Positions 28,268 through 37,155 of a DNA stretch of 64,000 nt are shown here, piece after piece (the first letter of the stretch is position 1; each line of letters begins with the position of its first letter). Below the pieces are notes generated by a model, which made no database searches, was not told the DNA's origin, and saw only the letters and a program-made list of their open reading frames with translations. The translations under genes and the position numbers were made by a program. The DNA comes from Alphaproteobacteria bacterium. GTDB lineage: Bacteria > Pseudomonadota > Alphaproteobacteria > Rhodospirillales > Rhodospirillaceae. The stretch covers positions 50,096 to 114,095 of the forward strand of contig JAURPI010000019.1 of NCBI GenBank assembly GCA_030835385.1. The letters run 5' to 3'.

Positions 28268-28324
28268 TTTGCACTATATCCACAACATATTGTGATTAAA
28301 GGACATTATTAATACCGTATGCAG

Positions 28325-28352
28325 TTGTTGCCTGCACCGCTGTGTATATAAT
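28325..28352 (+). promoter_or_regulatory. Sigma70-type promoter placing transcription start at the parE ATG
   Basis: A consensus -10 hexamer TATAAT lies at 28347-28352, preceded by TTGTTG at 28325-28330 with a 16-bp spacer. The expected start point, about 7 nt after the -10, falls on the A of the parE ATG at 28359. This predicts a leaderless mRNA. There is no room for a ribosome-binding site between the -10 element and the ATG. Confidence 0.5.
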
Positions 28353-28358
28353 GCGCCC

Positions 28359-30341
28359 ATGTCAGACCTTTTCCAACAGACTGGTAAAAAGAAGTCCAAG
28401 TATACAGCCAAGGATATTGAGGTCCTTGAGGGGCTCGAACCAGTACGTCGACGCCCTGGTATGTACATTGGCGGAACCGACGAAAAAGCCCTTCACCATC
28501 TCATTGCAGAGGTTCTCGACAACGCAATGGATGAAGCCGTGGCCGGGCATGCCACAAGTATTGAAGTTTACCTCGGCAAGAAGAATGAAGTCACGGTCCG
28601 AGATAATGGTCGTGGCATCCCGGTCGACCCGCACCCAAAGTTTCCAAAGAAATCTGCCCTCGAAGTCATAATGACCACCTTGCATTCTGGCGGAAAGTTT
28701 TCTGGCCAGGCCTATAAAACGTCCGGCGGGCTGCATGGTGTCGGCGTATCCGTTGTTAACGCCTTATCTGAAGAAATGGCCGTCCAAGTTGCCCGGGACA
28801 AAGCCCATTGGGAACAAAAGTTCAGTCGTGGTGACGTCAAATCGAAGCTTAAAAAACTCAAATCAACGTCAAATCGCCGTGGCACAATTATCTCTTTCCG
28901 TCCTGACAGTAAGATTTTTGGCAAAGACGCCTCCTTTAAACCGGCGACCGTCTACAAAATGGCCCGGTCAAAAGCCTATCTATTCGAAGGCGTAAAAATT
29001 AAATGGTCGTGCGATGAGTCCCTGATCAGTGGGAAAGACGAAACGCCACCTAAGGCAGAATTGCATTTTCCAAAAGGTCTTCAAGACTACCTATCGTCCG
29101 TTACGACCGGGCGCACTTTGGTAAGCGAAGCCTTTTTCTCCGGATCTGTTGAAACCGCTGACGAAAGTGGAAGGGTCGACTGGGCAATCTGCTGGCCTGA
29201 CGACCAGGATGGATTTCTCAATTCTTATTGTAACACCGTCCCTACTCCTGAGGGTGGAACACACGAAGCGGGATTCCGGTCCAGTTTGGGCAAAGCCCTA
29301 AAATCTTATGGTGAAATGGCGGGAGTGAAGAAGGTCAACACCCTCACCGCCGAAGACGTTGTTGGCGGTGCGTGCGCGATGCTATCCGTATTCATCTCTG
29401 AACCGCAATTCCAGGGGCAAACAAAAGAAAAACTAGCCTCAGCTTCTGCAACAAAACTTGTGGAAGGAATACTCAAAGATCATTTTGAACACTGGCTCTC
29501 TGGTGACCCCGAAACCGCTGGCCAAATACTAGAACTTGCGATGTCGCGAGCCGACGTTAGACAGCGTCGGAAACAGGAAAAAGACTTAGATCGTAAAAGC
29601 GCGACCAAAAGACTGCGGTTACCAGGAAAATTATCTGACTGCAGTAGGGCGAAGGCTGAAGGAACAGAACTTTTCCTCGTCGAGGGGGATTCAGCTGGTG
29701 GATCGGCCAAGCAGGCGCGGAATAGAGAAACTCAAGCCATACTGCCGCTGCGCGGGAAAATATTAAACGTCGCCTCAGCCACTCAAGACAAGCTTAGAGC
29801 AAACCAAGAATTACAAGATTTATTTGAGGCTTTAGGTTGCGGGCGTGGAGATAACTTCAAGTTAGAAAAGCTCAGATACGAGAAGATCGTCATCATGACA
29901 GATGCTGATGTCGATGGAGCTCACATTGCCTCTCTACTTATGACTTTCTTTTTCCGCGAACTGCCTGGCCTAGTTGATGCTGGCCGCCTTTATCTGGCTA
30001 TGCCCCCTCTTTTCAGACTTAGCCAACGTGGCAAAACCTTCTACGCCATGGATGACAAAGACAAAGACGAAATTGTGAAGAAAGAATTCGATAGCCGGGG
30101 CAAAATCGAGGTCAGTCGTTTTAAGGGGCTTGGTGAAATGCCGCCCGCTCAACTCAAAGAGACAACAATGAATCCTGCCCGTCGCACCTTGCTGCGCGTG
30201 ACGCTTCCAGATGCCGGTCGCTCAAATAAGAGCTCAAATGAAACGGCTAAACTTGTTGACCAGCTCATGGGGAAGAAACCCGAGGCACGCTTCAAGTATA
30301 TCCAAGATCACGCAGAGTTCGTTGGAGAGCTAGATATATAG
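28359..30341 (+). CDS. parE: DNA topoisomerase IV subunit B
   Basis: ParE is the ATPase subunit of topoisomerase IV, which unlinks daughter chromosomes with ParC. The protein has 660 residues. It shows the GHKL ATPase motifs EVLDNAMDEAVAG, VRDNGRGIPVD and TSGGLHGVGVSVVNALS, and the TOPRIM region with LFLVEGDSAGGSAKQARNR and MTDADVDGAHIASLL. The ending RFKYIQDHAEFVGELDI is typical of ParE rather than GyrB, and there is no GyrB insert. parC is not in the window. Confidence 0.97.
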   Translation: MSDLFQQTGKKKSKYTAKDIEVLEGLEPVRRRPGMYIGGTDEKALHHLIAEVLDNAMDEAVAGHATSIEVYLGKKNEVTVRDNGRGIPVDPHPKFPKKSALEVIMTTLHSGGKFSGQAYKTSGGLHGVGVSVVNALSEEMAVQVARDKAHWEQKFSRGDVKSKLKKLKSTSNRRGTIISFRPDSKIFGKDASFKPATVYKMARSKAYLFEGVKIKWSCDESLISGKDETPPKAELHFPKGLQDYLSSVTTGRTLVSEAFFSGSVETADESGRVDWAICWPDDQDGFLNSYCNTVPTPEGGTHEAGFRSSLGKALKSYGEMAGVKKVNTLTAEDVVGGACAMLSVFISEPQFQGQTKEKLASASATKLVEGILKDHFEHWLSGDPETAGQILELAMSRADVRQRRKQEKDLDRKSATKRLRLPGKLSDCSRAKAEGTELFLVEGDSAGGSAKQARNRETQAILPLRGKILNVASATQDKLRANQELQDLFEALGCGRGDNFKLEKLRYEKIVIMTDADVDGAHIASLLMTFFFRELPGLVDAGRLYLAMPPLFRLSQRGKTFYAMDDKDKDEIVKKEFDSRGKIEVSRFKGLGEMPPAQLKETTMNPARRTLLRVTLPDAGRSNKSSNETAKLVDQLMGKKPEARFKYIQDHAEFVGELDI

Positions 30342-30359
30342 CTTGGCTCTAACCAAGCT
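30340..30359. terminator. Short hairpin at the junction of convergent parE and DUF1838 genes
   Basis: AGCTTGG and CCAAGCT form a perfect 7-bp stem with a 6-nt loop. It overlaps the parE TAG stop on one side and contains the DUF1838 stop on the other. It could act on both strands, but no T-run follows on either side, so a terminator role is tentative. Confidence 0.35.
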
Positions 30360-31266
30360 TGTCTAAAATAGCCGCTGGGTCTGCTATGGCTTCTGGATAA
30401 AAACGTTCAGCCATTTCCCGGTAATCGTCGGGTAAGCCGTCGACATCGAAAGATTTACTTCCCAAAGCATGTGATGTCGTGTGACCAGGCAGGCCCCCCA
30501 TCTCCATCCAAGGGCGCCAGCTTGTTATGCCAGTGTAGCTTAGGGTGGATGATACAGTTGGCAAATCTGGATTCATGATGTCTTCATGGTCACCCTTGTA
30601 GGTGACTGACTCACTATAAATGACCTTGTCCGCTGTCAGGTCCGCAGAAACGACTTTCGCGCTGGATACCTCAGTAATCCATACGTGACCATCCTTAACT
30701 GTTACGGGACCAAGCCAACGTTCGAAACGGGTCGATCCTACAGGACGCATCGCCGTTTCTGAGTCAGTACGTTCTACTTCGCCACCCATTTCCGTCAATT
30801 CGTGAAATACCGGGCGGATGACGCTTTTGTTTGGACCGAGCAACAACCGTGGAACGTCTACTGTCTTTCCCGTGTAGGGTATTTTGAGTGTGTCCAGCAC
30901 TTTGCCAGTGCCTAGATCGGTATAAAAGGCCAATTCAAAACTGGTCAACTCAATAGACCCATTGGGAAGGACTTTGTGTCGTGCAAAGGTTCCCGTCACC
31001 ATACCCATCAACGGTATAATTTCGGCATCAACCACCCCATAGCGCTGCCCTTTCAACCAGCCCATAGCGATATGGCCCTCTTCACTTCCTCGCATACGAT
31101 GAAGATTACGCAATACGCTTACAGGGTCTGATGGGTCGAAGTTGCCATTCGCCGCCAAAGTTTTGGACGCCGTCGCACCAACGCTTAAAGCCATTCCCGC
31201 AGCGACTCCTCCCGCCAATACGTACCGACGACTAGCTTGGCTTGGTAGCTCAGAACTATCACTCAT
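30349..31266 (-). CDS. DUF1838 family Tat-exported protein
   Basis: The protein has 305 residues and belongs to the DUF1838 family, function unknown, found in marine and soil alphaproteobacteria. It has a Tat signal with the twin Arg at 13-14 (ASRRYVLAGG) and a hydrophobic segment ending near TLAANG. The domain begins at about 45 with NLHRMRGSEEGHIAMGWLKG and RYGVVDAEIIPLMGMVTGTF. A Tat signal suggests a folded or cofactor-bearing periplasmic protein. It is followed on the same strand, 17 bp upstream, by a small secreted Cys-rich protein gene. Confidence 0.85.
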   Translation of the reverse strand: MSDSSELPSQASRRYVLAGGVAAGMALSVGATASKTLAANGNFDPSDPVSVLRNLHRMRGSEEGHIAMGWLKGQRYGVVDAEIIPLMGMVTGTFARHKVLPNGSIELTSFELAFYTDLGTGKVLDTLKIPYTGKTVDVPRLLLGPNKSVIRPVFHELTEMGGEVERTDSETAMRPVGSTRFERWLGPVTVKDGHVWITEVSSAKVVSADLTADKVIYSESVTYKGDHEDIMNPDLPTVSSTLSYTGITSWRPWMEMGGLPGHTTSHALGSKSFDVDGLPDDYREMAERFYPEAIADPAAILDKLG

Positions 31267-31283
31267 TTTGTGCTTAACCTTAT

Positions 31284-31667
31284 TTAAATTGCGTGGGTGT
31301 CCGCCAAGGGGTCCTCAACGATAGGAGTTGTCTTGAAAGGCGATAGGGCAGCTCGACGACGTTGGGCCATTGAAAAAAACTGTTCTGCATTTGACTCATA
31401 AAAACAACCACGAACAATGACGCACTTCCCACGTCTAGTAACTGTATAGACAGACACAGGATACGTACCGTCTGATCGCGCCGAGATTGACGCACAGTGC
31501 TGCTCTCTAGGACGAACCGTCCCGGCATACCATGTTTCCATACCTAAAAAAGGCCCACCTCGCGTATACGCGACTGCGTCTGTGCTACAATTAACTATGC
31601 ACAGCGCCTGAGCTTGAGATGCCATCATTATTTGCGCCGCAATTAAACCTAATTTTTTAAACACCAT
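31284..31667 (-). CDS. Small secreted Cys-containing protein, unknown
   Basis: No family is recognised. It has 127 residues with a signal peptide (about 1-21, cleavage after SQAQA). The mature part has Cys residues in LCIVNC, HCAS, KCVIV and GCFYES, likely forming disulfides in the periplasm. The C-terminal 30 residues are basic and lack Cys. It sits directly upstream of the DUF1838 gene on the same strand, suggesting a two-gene unit. Confidence 0.6.
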   Translation of the reverse strand: MVFKKLGLIAAQIMMASQAQALCIVNCSTDAVAYTRGGPFLGMETWYAGTVRPREQHCASISARSDGTYPVSVYTVTRRGKCVIVRGCFYESNAEQFFSMAQRRRAALSPFKTTPIVEDPLADTHAI

Positions 31668-31783
31668 ATACTTCTTGAAAGACCGCGTTGCTACGCCACT
31701 TTCTGCAGTAGCTGGCCATTCACGCGTTCCATATTAAGAGTAGTGCAGATATCATGCCACCAATGCCAGCGAGAACAAGGACA

Positions 31784-33319
31784 ATGTCCATTTTATCCAA
31801 GGTGAGAAACTTGAATATACTTCAGCATACAGCCGGTATTCTGACTTGCTTGTATCTGTCACTGTGGTTTCAGACTGAGAGCAGCGCTGCATCTACATTG
31901 CGGGTTGGAGTTGTAGCTTTTCCGGCGAGTGATGGTGATCCACATCGTTCCGTTAGCGTTTTCACTGCATATACTTGGTCACCTGTCTTCGAAACATTAA
32001 CGACATTTCGTGAAGATGGAGAACTAGTTGGTGAATTAGCGAGATCTTGGGAGCAGAAGAATCCGACTGAATGGCAGTTCACGCTCCGTGATGATGTCGT
32101 TTTTTCTAACGGGCGCCCATTAACTGCACATGATATTGTTCGTTCACTTGATTATTTGAAGACGCCTCACGGCCAAACAACAAGCACCGCCCGAGACTTG
32201 TCGGTCATTGCCGGCTCCCATGCGATAGATGACCGCATTGTTAACATCAGAACTGCGAAACCGTCGGCAATTCTACCTCGAATTATGGCCGCTTTATATG
32301 TTGTCGAGCCTGATCACTGGGATTCTTTAGGGCCTGATGAATTCGCAAGAAACCCCATTGGTTCGGGACCATTTGTCGTCGAGTCATGGGAACAAGGTCA
32401 AGTGTCGTACCGAGCAAATCCTAAGTCATGGCGCCCTCCAAGAATTGAGGCCATGCAAGTTTTGCAATTGCCCGAAATCACAAGCCGGCTTCAAGCTCTC
32501 ATCACCGGAGGCATCGATATATCGATAGGGATGGGCCCTGATGATATTCCACTTGTTGAGGCGGCTGGCGGTTATGTTCATCAGCGAAACCCGATAGACG
32601 TAATTAGCATCACGTTTGTCGTTGAAGAGGGTAAACCGGTCAGCGATGTCCGTGTTAGACGTGCTCTAAATTATGCAGTTAACAAAGATGCGATCTCGGA
32701 AGTGCTGCTGTCTGGCTATAGCCAACCCGCCACTCAGGGAGCGGTTAGAGGCTTGCTAGGATACAATCCTGATCTGGCCCCCTACCCTTATGATCCAGAA
32801 AGAGCACGCTCGCTTTTAAGAGAAGCCGGATACGAGAAAGGCTTCAACTTGGATATAGAAGTCATTATTGGTTCAAACGCGTCGGATAGCGCCATTTACC
32901 AATTGGTCGCCTCTAACTTAGCCGATGTCGGCGTCACAATGAACGTCAACGCGATTCCTACGTCTCAAATGGTACGAATCATTTTACAAGGAAAATGGCG
33001 CGGGGACGGGTTTAGCCAAGTCTTCGGCGCATGGCCGACTTTCGAGCCAATAAGAACAATTCGCCTTCATTCATGCTTCTGGCCTAATCCCTGGTTTTGT
33101 GATCGGCGTATCATGCCAACAATGATCGCGGCGATGGAGGCACCAGATCTCGATCGTCGGGCAGAACTGACGAAAGAAGTTCTCGCGTTTTATCACGACC
33201 AAGCAACCGCGTTACTGTTGCATGAGATCCCGCTACTTGATGCTATCGGTCCACGAGTCCGCGGATATGCGCCTAATAAAGGCAAAATAAACTATGAGAC
33301 CCTTTCACTAAAAGAATAA
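31784..33319 (+). CDS. ABC transporter solute-binding protein, family 5 (peptide/nickel type)
   Basis: This is a periplasmic receptor of the DppA/OppA/NikA family. The start is unclear: ATG codons at 31754 and 31784 and a TTG at 31811 with AAGGTGAG upstream are all possible. I give 31784 (511 residues). A signal peptide ends near ESSAAS, and the mature protein begins TLRVGVVAFPASDGDPHR. The family motif follows (FREDGELVGELARSWEQ, then FTLRDDVVFSNGRPLTAHDIV). No permease or ATPase genes adjoin it, so it is an orphan receptor here. Confidence 0.88.
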   Translation: MSILSKVRNLNILQHTAGILTCLYLSLWFQTESSAASTLRVGVVAFPASDGDPHRSVSVFTAYTWSPVFETLTTFREDGELVGELARSWEQKNPTEWQFTLRDDVVFSNGRPLTAHDIVRSLDYLKTPHGQTTSTARDLSVIAGSHAIDDRIVNIRTAKPSAILPRIMAALYVVEPDHWDSLGPDEFARNPIGSGPFVVESWEQGQVSYRANPKSWRPPRIEAMQVLQLPEITSRLQALITGGIDISIGMGPDDIPLVEAAGGYVHQRNPIDVISITFVVEEGKPVSDVRVRRALNYAVNKDAISEVLLSGYSQPATQGAVRGLLGYNPDLAPYPYDPERARSLLREAGYEKGFNLDIEVIIGSNASDSAIYQLVASNLADVGVTMNVNAIPTSQMVRIILQGKWRGDGFSQVFGAWPTFEPIRTIRLHSCFWPNPWFCDRRIMPTMIAAMEAPDLDRRAELTKEVLAFYHDQATALLLHEIPLLDAIGPRVRGYAPNKGKINYETLSLKE

Positions 33320-33453
33320 CTGCAGTCGAGGTTTAGCAACCTACGGCATGTACCTCTGAGATTTCTCTAGTGCACAGGCCAGCAACTCAATGGTCGCTAA
33401 CAACACGACGCAGAAGATGAAGTAGCGGTAAGAACTCAATTTTGTTGAGAAAA

Positions 33454-33528
33454 TGGTGGACACGACTGGGATTGAACCAGTGACCCCCTCGATGTCAACG
33501 AGGTGCTCTCCCGCTGAGCTACGCGTCC
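33454..33528 (-). tRNA. tRNA-Val (anticodon GAC)
   Basis: The minus strand folds into a full cloverleaf. The acceptor stem GGACGCG pairs with CGUGUCC (one G-U pair), the D arm contains AGCUCAGCGGGAGAGC, and the anticodon stem CCUCG/CGAGG holds the loop UUGACAU with anticodon GAC. The T arm is CUGGUUCAAUCCCAG, and the 3' CCA is encoded. The length is 75 nt. No second tRNA was seen. Confidence 0.96.
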
Positions 33529-33700
33529 ATACCATCGCCTGAGCCTGGGCTAGACCCAAGGGAAACGGGCCCTTCTTTTAGGTGGACAGCCTAATTATTG
33601 CAAGTGTTTCAGAACACGCATATTGAGGTATGCTCAACCCTTAGAAAGCCGTTGGAAGTCATATTGGGTCTAGCCGTCAAGGCCATTTGGACGAGATAGA

Positions 33701-34603
33701 ATGAGTAGTCTGGCAGATTTATCCGAGCCATTTGAAGTCATCCAACCAGAAAACCCTACTACTCCGTTGGTGCTTTCTTCACCGCATTCCGGCAACCATT
33801 ATCCGATCGACTTAATCGAGGCCAGTAGCCTAAGCAAAACCGCATTGCGCCGATCTGAAGATTGTTACATTGACGAACTTTTCTCCTCGGCCCAATTCGC
33901 TGGGGTTCCGATGATTCGAGCGCTCTATCCGCGTGCCTATTTAGATCTCAATCGAGAGCCTTATGAGCTTGATCCAGAAATGTTCTCCGATGCTCTACCC
34001 GAGTTCGCCAATACAGCTTCACCTCGCGTTGGGACAGGCTTGGGAACAATCGCCCGGATAGTCGCAAATCAAAAAGAGATCTATGCGCGAAAGCTCACCT
34101 GGGCTGAAGCCGAGGCTCGGATTAATCGTCTCTACAAACCTTATCATCAGACACTGAGACGGCTTGTAAACTCGGCCAGAGATAAATTCGGGTATTGCGT
34201 GTTGATTGATTGTCACTCAATGCCGTCAGCTGGACTCCCCAAGGGTAAAACCCATCTGGGTGATAGTGTCGACGTTGTTCTCGGCGATCGCAATGGCCTG
34301 TCCTGCGCGTCCCTTGTCACTGAAGAGGCAGAAAGAATATTGGGAAGCCTTGGCTATTCTGTCATTCGAAACAACCCGTACGCTGGCGGATATACAACTC
34401 AGAATTACGGTGAACCTGATACTGGCGTCCATGCTTTGCAAATAGAGATCAACCGATCAATTTACGTCGATGAAAATTCGCTCAGCCGACGGCCAGGTTT
34501 TGCCAAGTTAAAAGACGACCTAAGGGTGTTTCTTGAGACACTTTCTGACTATTCGGCGGATGCGCACAAAGCATTGACCTATCAACGGCTCAGCGCAGAG
34601 TAG
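33701..34603 (+). CDS. N-formylglutamate amidohydrolase family protein
   Basis: The enzyme family hydrolyses N-formylglutamate to formate and glutamate, the last step of one histidine-degradation route (HutG type). The protein has 300 residues. It shows the metal-binding LVLSSPHSGNHYP, LDLNREPYELD, VLIDCHSMPSAG and the terminal HALQIEINRSIYVDE. No hut genes are adjacent, so the physiological substrate may differ. It has no signal peptide. Confidence 0.88.
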   Translation: MSSLADLSEPFEVIQPENPTTPLVLSSPHSGNHYPIDLIEASSLSKTALRRSEDCYIDELFSSAQFAGVPMIRALYPRAYLDLNREPYELDPEMFSDALPEFANTASPRVGTGLGTIARIVANQKEIYARKLTWAEAEARINRLYKPYHQTLRRLVNSARDKFGYCVLIDCHSMPSAGLPKGKTHLGDSVDVVLGDRNGLSCASLVTEEAERILGSLGYSVIRNNPYAGGYTTQNYGEPDTGVHALQIEINRSIYVDENSLSRRPGFAKLKDDLRVFLETLSDYSADAHKALTYQRLSAE

Positions 34604-34798
34604 AAGAGCCTCACCGTTTGGACTAAAGTCCTAAACTATTGTAATTATTGGCTATTATGCTCCGCCAACACGAGTTCACGGGCCATAGCGACCCCATACA
34701 ATCCTTGTTGTTCGCGCAAGACCGAATTAGAGTACGGCCAGGTCGCTCAGATCATAAAATTGTCAGCAACTTCCTGATGCGGCCGGCCGCATTACACG

Positions 34799-35461
34799 AT
34801 GCCAGATTTCGAGAAACTCACACTATACCGGGAAAAATCCACGGTTCACCGCTTCGCAGAACTTGGTGATGGCGAAGGCGAAGAACAAGTAATGGAAATC
34901 CGGTCAAACTGGCTTACGATTCCGATAAAGTTGGCGGATCATACCTATAATTGCGTTGTCCGCGGTCAAAATATGGCGGCGACACTTTGCTTTACTGGGT
35001 TCGTGGTGGACCAGTTCCGTCGCGATCCAGGCATGGTCCACGAAGCCAAGGATATTGACTGGGAAAGCCTCTGGATTAGACGGCTTTCCAGTTATGAGTC
35101 CACCTACAACCCTGCTTCATGGGTGTCTATTCACCTCGACGAAGAAGAAGTCTTTTCGTCAGGCGAAGATGGCAAAACAGGATCATTTGCGATTTCTGTT
35201 TATCATCCCACACCAAACAAACCCACCCGATTAAGTTATTTCTTGAGACTGTCTGCCGACATCCTCGAAGCGCTGACGATGACCGAATTCCTTCATCGTG
35301 TACAAAATATGATCGATGTTGATTCCATAATTTCAACACCGATCACGCCAGCTCAAATCGCTACCGCGAGGAATCGCAAAAAGGATCTAATGGAGCAAAT
35401 CGCCTTCTTTGAAGCTGCGCAAAAAGTAACTTATAGTCCTGAACGGCCATACTTTAACTAG
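34799..35461 (+). CDS. Conserved hypothetical cytoplasmic protein
   Basis: I do not recognise this family. The protein has 220 residues, an acidic middle, no signal peptide and no membrane helix. It contains VRGQNMAATLCFTGFVVDQF, SWVSIHLDEEEVFSS and a C-terminal coiled stretch ARNRKKDLMEQIAFFEAAQK. The ATG at 34799 has no strong ribosome-binding site. It ends 17 bp before the TauE/SafE gene on the same strand and could be its partner. No function is proposed. Confidence 0.65.
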   Translation: MPDFEKLTLYREKSTVHRFAELGDGEGEEQVMEIRSNWLTIPIKLADHTYNCVVRGQNMAATLCFTGFVVDQFRRDPGMVHEAKDIDWESLWIRRLSSYESTYNPASWVSIHLDEEEVFSSGEDGKTGSFAISVYHPTPNKPTRLSYFLRLSADILEALTMTEFLHRVQNMIDVDSIISTPITPAQIATARNRKKDLMEQIAFFEAAQKVTYSPERPYFN

Positions 35462-35478
35462 CACGAGGGGCCATTTTC

Positions 35479-36321
35479 ATGGCCGACCTCTTAGTATCAG
35501 AACTCCCTCTTGTTTTCGGTCTTTTGATGACCGGCGCTATATCAGGATTCCTCGCAGGTCTTTTGGGTGTTGGAGGGGGGATTGTTATTGTTCCCGTGCT
35601 CTTAACCGTATTGGGAGCTGCGGGCGTAGACCCGAACATACGCTTACACATGGCAATCGGCACGTCATTGGCAACGATCATTCCGACTTCTATTTCTTCA
35701 GTGATTGCCCATCACAAGAGAGGGGCCGTTGACTGGCACCTTTTTAGAGTGTGGCTACCTGGAATAGTCACTGGCGTCATAGTAGGAACATGGCTAGCGA
35801 CTACTCAACTCAGTGGATCAGGCCTGGCTATTATTTTCGCCTGCATCGCACTTGCTGTCGCAATAGATCTTGTCTTGCGAGACAGGTCTGATTCTGACGC
35901 CCCCCTGGCACCAAGGCCCCCTATCGCCTGGTACAGTAAGTACACAGCATCTTGGGTTCCTGGCCTCATCGGCACCCTGTCAGCTTTAATGGGGATCGGT
36001 GGTGGAACTCTGTCGGTGCCATTCCTGAACGCTGTTAAATATCCAATGCATCGTGCGGTCGCGACTTCGGCAGGGTTTGGGTTAGTCATCGCCGTGCCAG
36101 CAACTCTCGGTTACGTTGTTGGAGGATGGGGTGCAGCGGATCAGGTCAATGCCTCTTTCGGATACGTCAATGCTCTCGGATTTATCATTATTTCCGGCAC
36201 AACCGTTCTAACCGCACCATTAGGCAGTCGTGTCGCGCATGCACTAAAGGCACAAACCTTAAGATACTTGTTTTCAGGTTTTCTGTTTTTGACCGCCGCA
36301 AGAATGCTTTTCGCATTTTAA
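35479..36321 (+). CDS. Sulfite exporter TauE/SafE family membrane protein
   Basis: This is an inner-membrane transporter of 280 residues with about eight hydrophobic segments in two repeated halves. The glycine-rich family motif occurs twice: GFLAGLLGVGGGIVIVPVL and LIGTLSALMGIGGGTLSVPF. Family members export sulfite, sulfoacetate or related organosulfur anions; the substrate here is unknown. It follows the unknown gene closely. Confidence 0.92.
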   Translation: MADLLVSELPLVFGLLMTGAISGFLAGLLGVGGGIVIVPVLLTVLGAAGVDPNIRLHMAIGTSLATIIPTSISSVIAHHKRGAVDWHLFRVWLPGIVTGVIVGTWLATTQLSGSGLAIIFACIALAVAIDLVLRDRSDSDAPLAPRPPIAWYSKYTASWVPGLIGTLSALMGIGGGTLSVPFLNAVKYPMHRAVATSAGFGLVIAVPATLGYVVGGWGAADQVNASFGYVNALGFIIISGTTVLTAPLGSRVAHALKAQTLRYLFSGFLFLTAARMLFAF

Positions 36322-36328
36322 TAGGGAC

Positions 36329-36532
36329 CTAGTCTCCAGCGGCTCTCGAGAGCACCAAAAGCAAAACAAGAAAAACAGCGACGGCCTGAGATGTGACCCG
36401 CCATTGCATCAGCCTATTTCCGTGCTTCTGATGAAACTCGCCTCCCTTAACAAAGGCGAAGAGTCCTGTCACAAGGACACCCAGCACAACTAGCAACGAA
36501 ATCGCCAGAAGAATAATCAGTATGGTTTCCAT
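36329..36532 (-). CDS. Twin-transmembrane protein, HIG1-domain type
   Basis: This 67-residue protein has two transmembrane helices (about 4-26 and 46-63) joined by a short basic loop (KHGNRLMQWRVTSQ), the pattern of HIG1-domain proteins. In mitochondria and alphaproteobacteria such proteins associate with cytochrome c oxidase or the cytochrome bc1 complex. That link is from the family, not from this locus. It is convergent with the TauE/SafE gene, 7 bp apart. Confidence 0.85.
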   Translation of the reverse strand: METILIILLAISLLVVLGVLVTGLFAFVKGGEFHQKHGNRLMQWRVTSQAVAVFLVLLLVLSRAAGD

Positions 36533-36741
36533 ATTTCCTTATGCCTGATGGATTAAGGCAGAGATTACAATGCCTATCTTCGCCTGAAGACACTAGAACG
36601 CGGCCATTGCATTAACCCAGGGGACGCAGCGCCCTATTGCACCTAAAAAAAGCCGTCAATGCTCTCCAGTTCAAATGCATATGCTTTATAATGGTGTCAG
36701 AGCATGTTTACACGCGTCTCACAACACCATGGGAGATATTG

Positions 36742-37125
36742 GTGCTTGGTACTGTTCTAATTGCGGATGACAACGCCATGGTCCGCGAATCTCTCGGCCA
36801 TGTTTTACGAGAACGCGGCTACTCTATCCTCGAAGCAGAAGATGGTGAGTTCGCTTTAGAATTAAATTCAGAATCGAACATAAATTTAGCCGTCATAGGC
36901 ATTATAATGCCCTCAATCGGTGGACTAGAACTAAGACAAGTGCTGAATGAACAAGACAGCCAATTGCCGGTTATTCTTGTGACTGGCCAGCCGGAGATTG
37001 TCGGAGGCCTGGTTGAAGATGATCCCGACTATCTTTCAGGACGAATGAGTTTGTTTCAGAAACCTATTCACCCTGTAAAATTACTGGATGAAGTTGAGAA
37101 ACGAATGAATACTGACCGAGGCTAA
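36742..37125 (+). CDS. Stand-alone receiver-domain protein lacking the phosphoacceptor Asp
   Basis: This is a CheY-like receiver without an output domain. I start it at the GTG at 36742 (127 residues), where GGGAGA lies 5 bp upstream; ATG codons at 36637 and 36691 only add residues unlike the fold. Visible are the acidic pair D9-D10 (IADDN), T81 (VILVTG) and K107 (LFQKPIHP). The phosphoacceptor Asp before xxMP is replaced by Gly53 (VIGIIMP), a single-base GAC to GGC change in principle. It therefore cannot be phosphorylated in the normal way and may be a constitutive or protein-binding pseudo-receiver. Confidence 0.82.
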   Translation: MLGTVLIADDNAMVRESLGHVLRERGYSILEAEDGEFALELNSESNINLAVIGIIMPSIGGLELRQVLNEQDSQLPVILVTGQPEIVGGLVEDDPDYLSGRMSLFQKPIHPVKLLDEVEKRMNTDRG

Positions 37126-37155
37126 TTTAGTAACTTCGAATCATCAGCCTGATTT

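Noticed and set aside
33341..33559. Minus-strand open frame overlapping the tRNA
   Set aside because: The tRNA cloverleaf accounts for this segment.
34648..34869. Plus-strand open frame just before the unknown gene at 34799
   Set aside because: No family and overlaps a better-supported gene.
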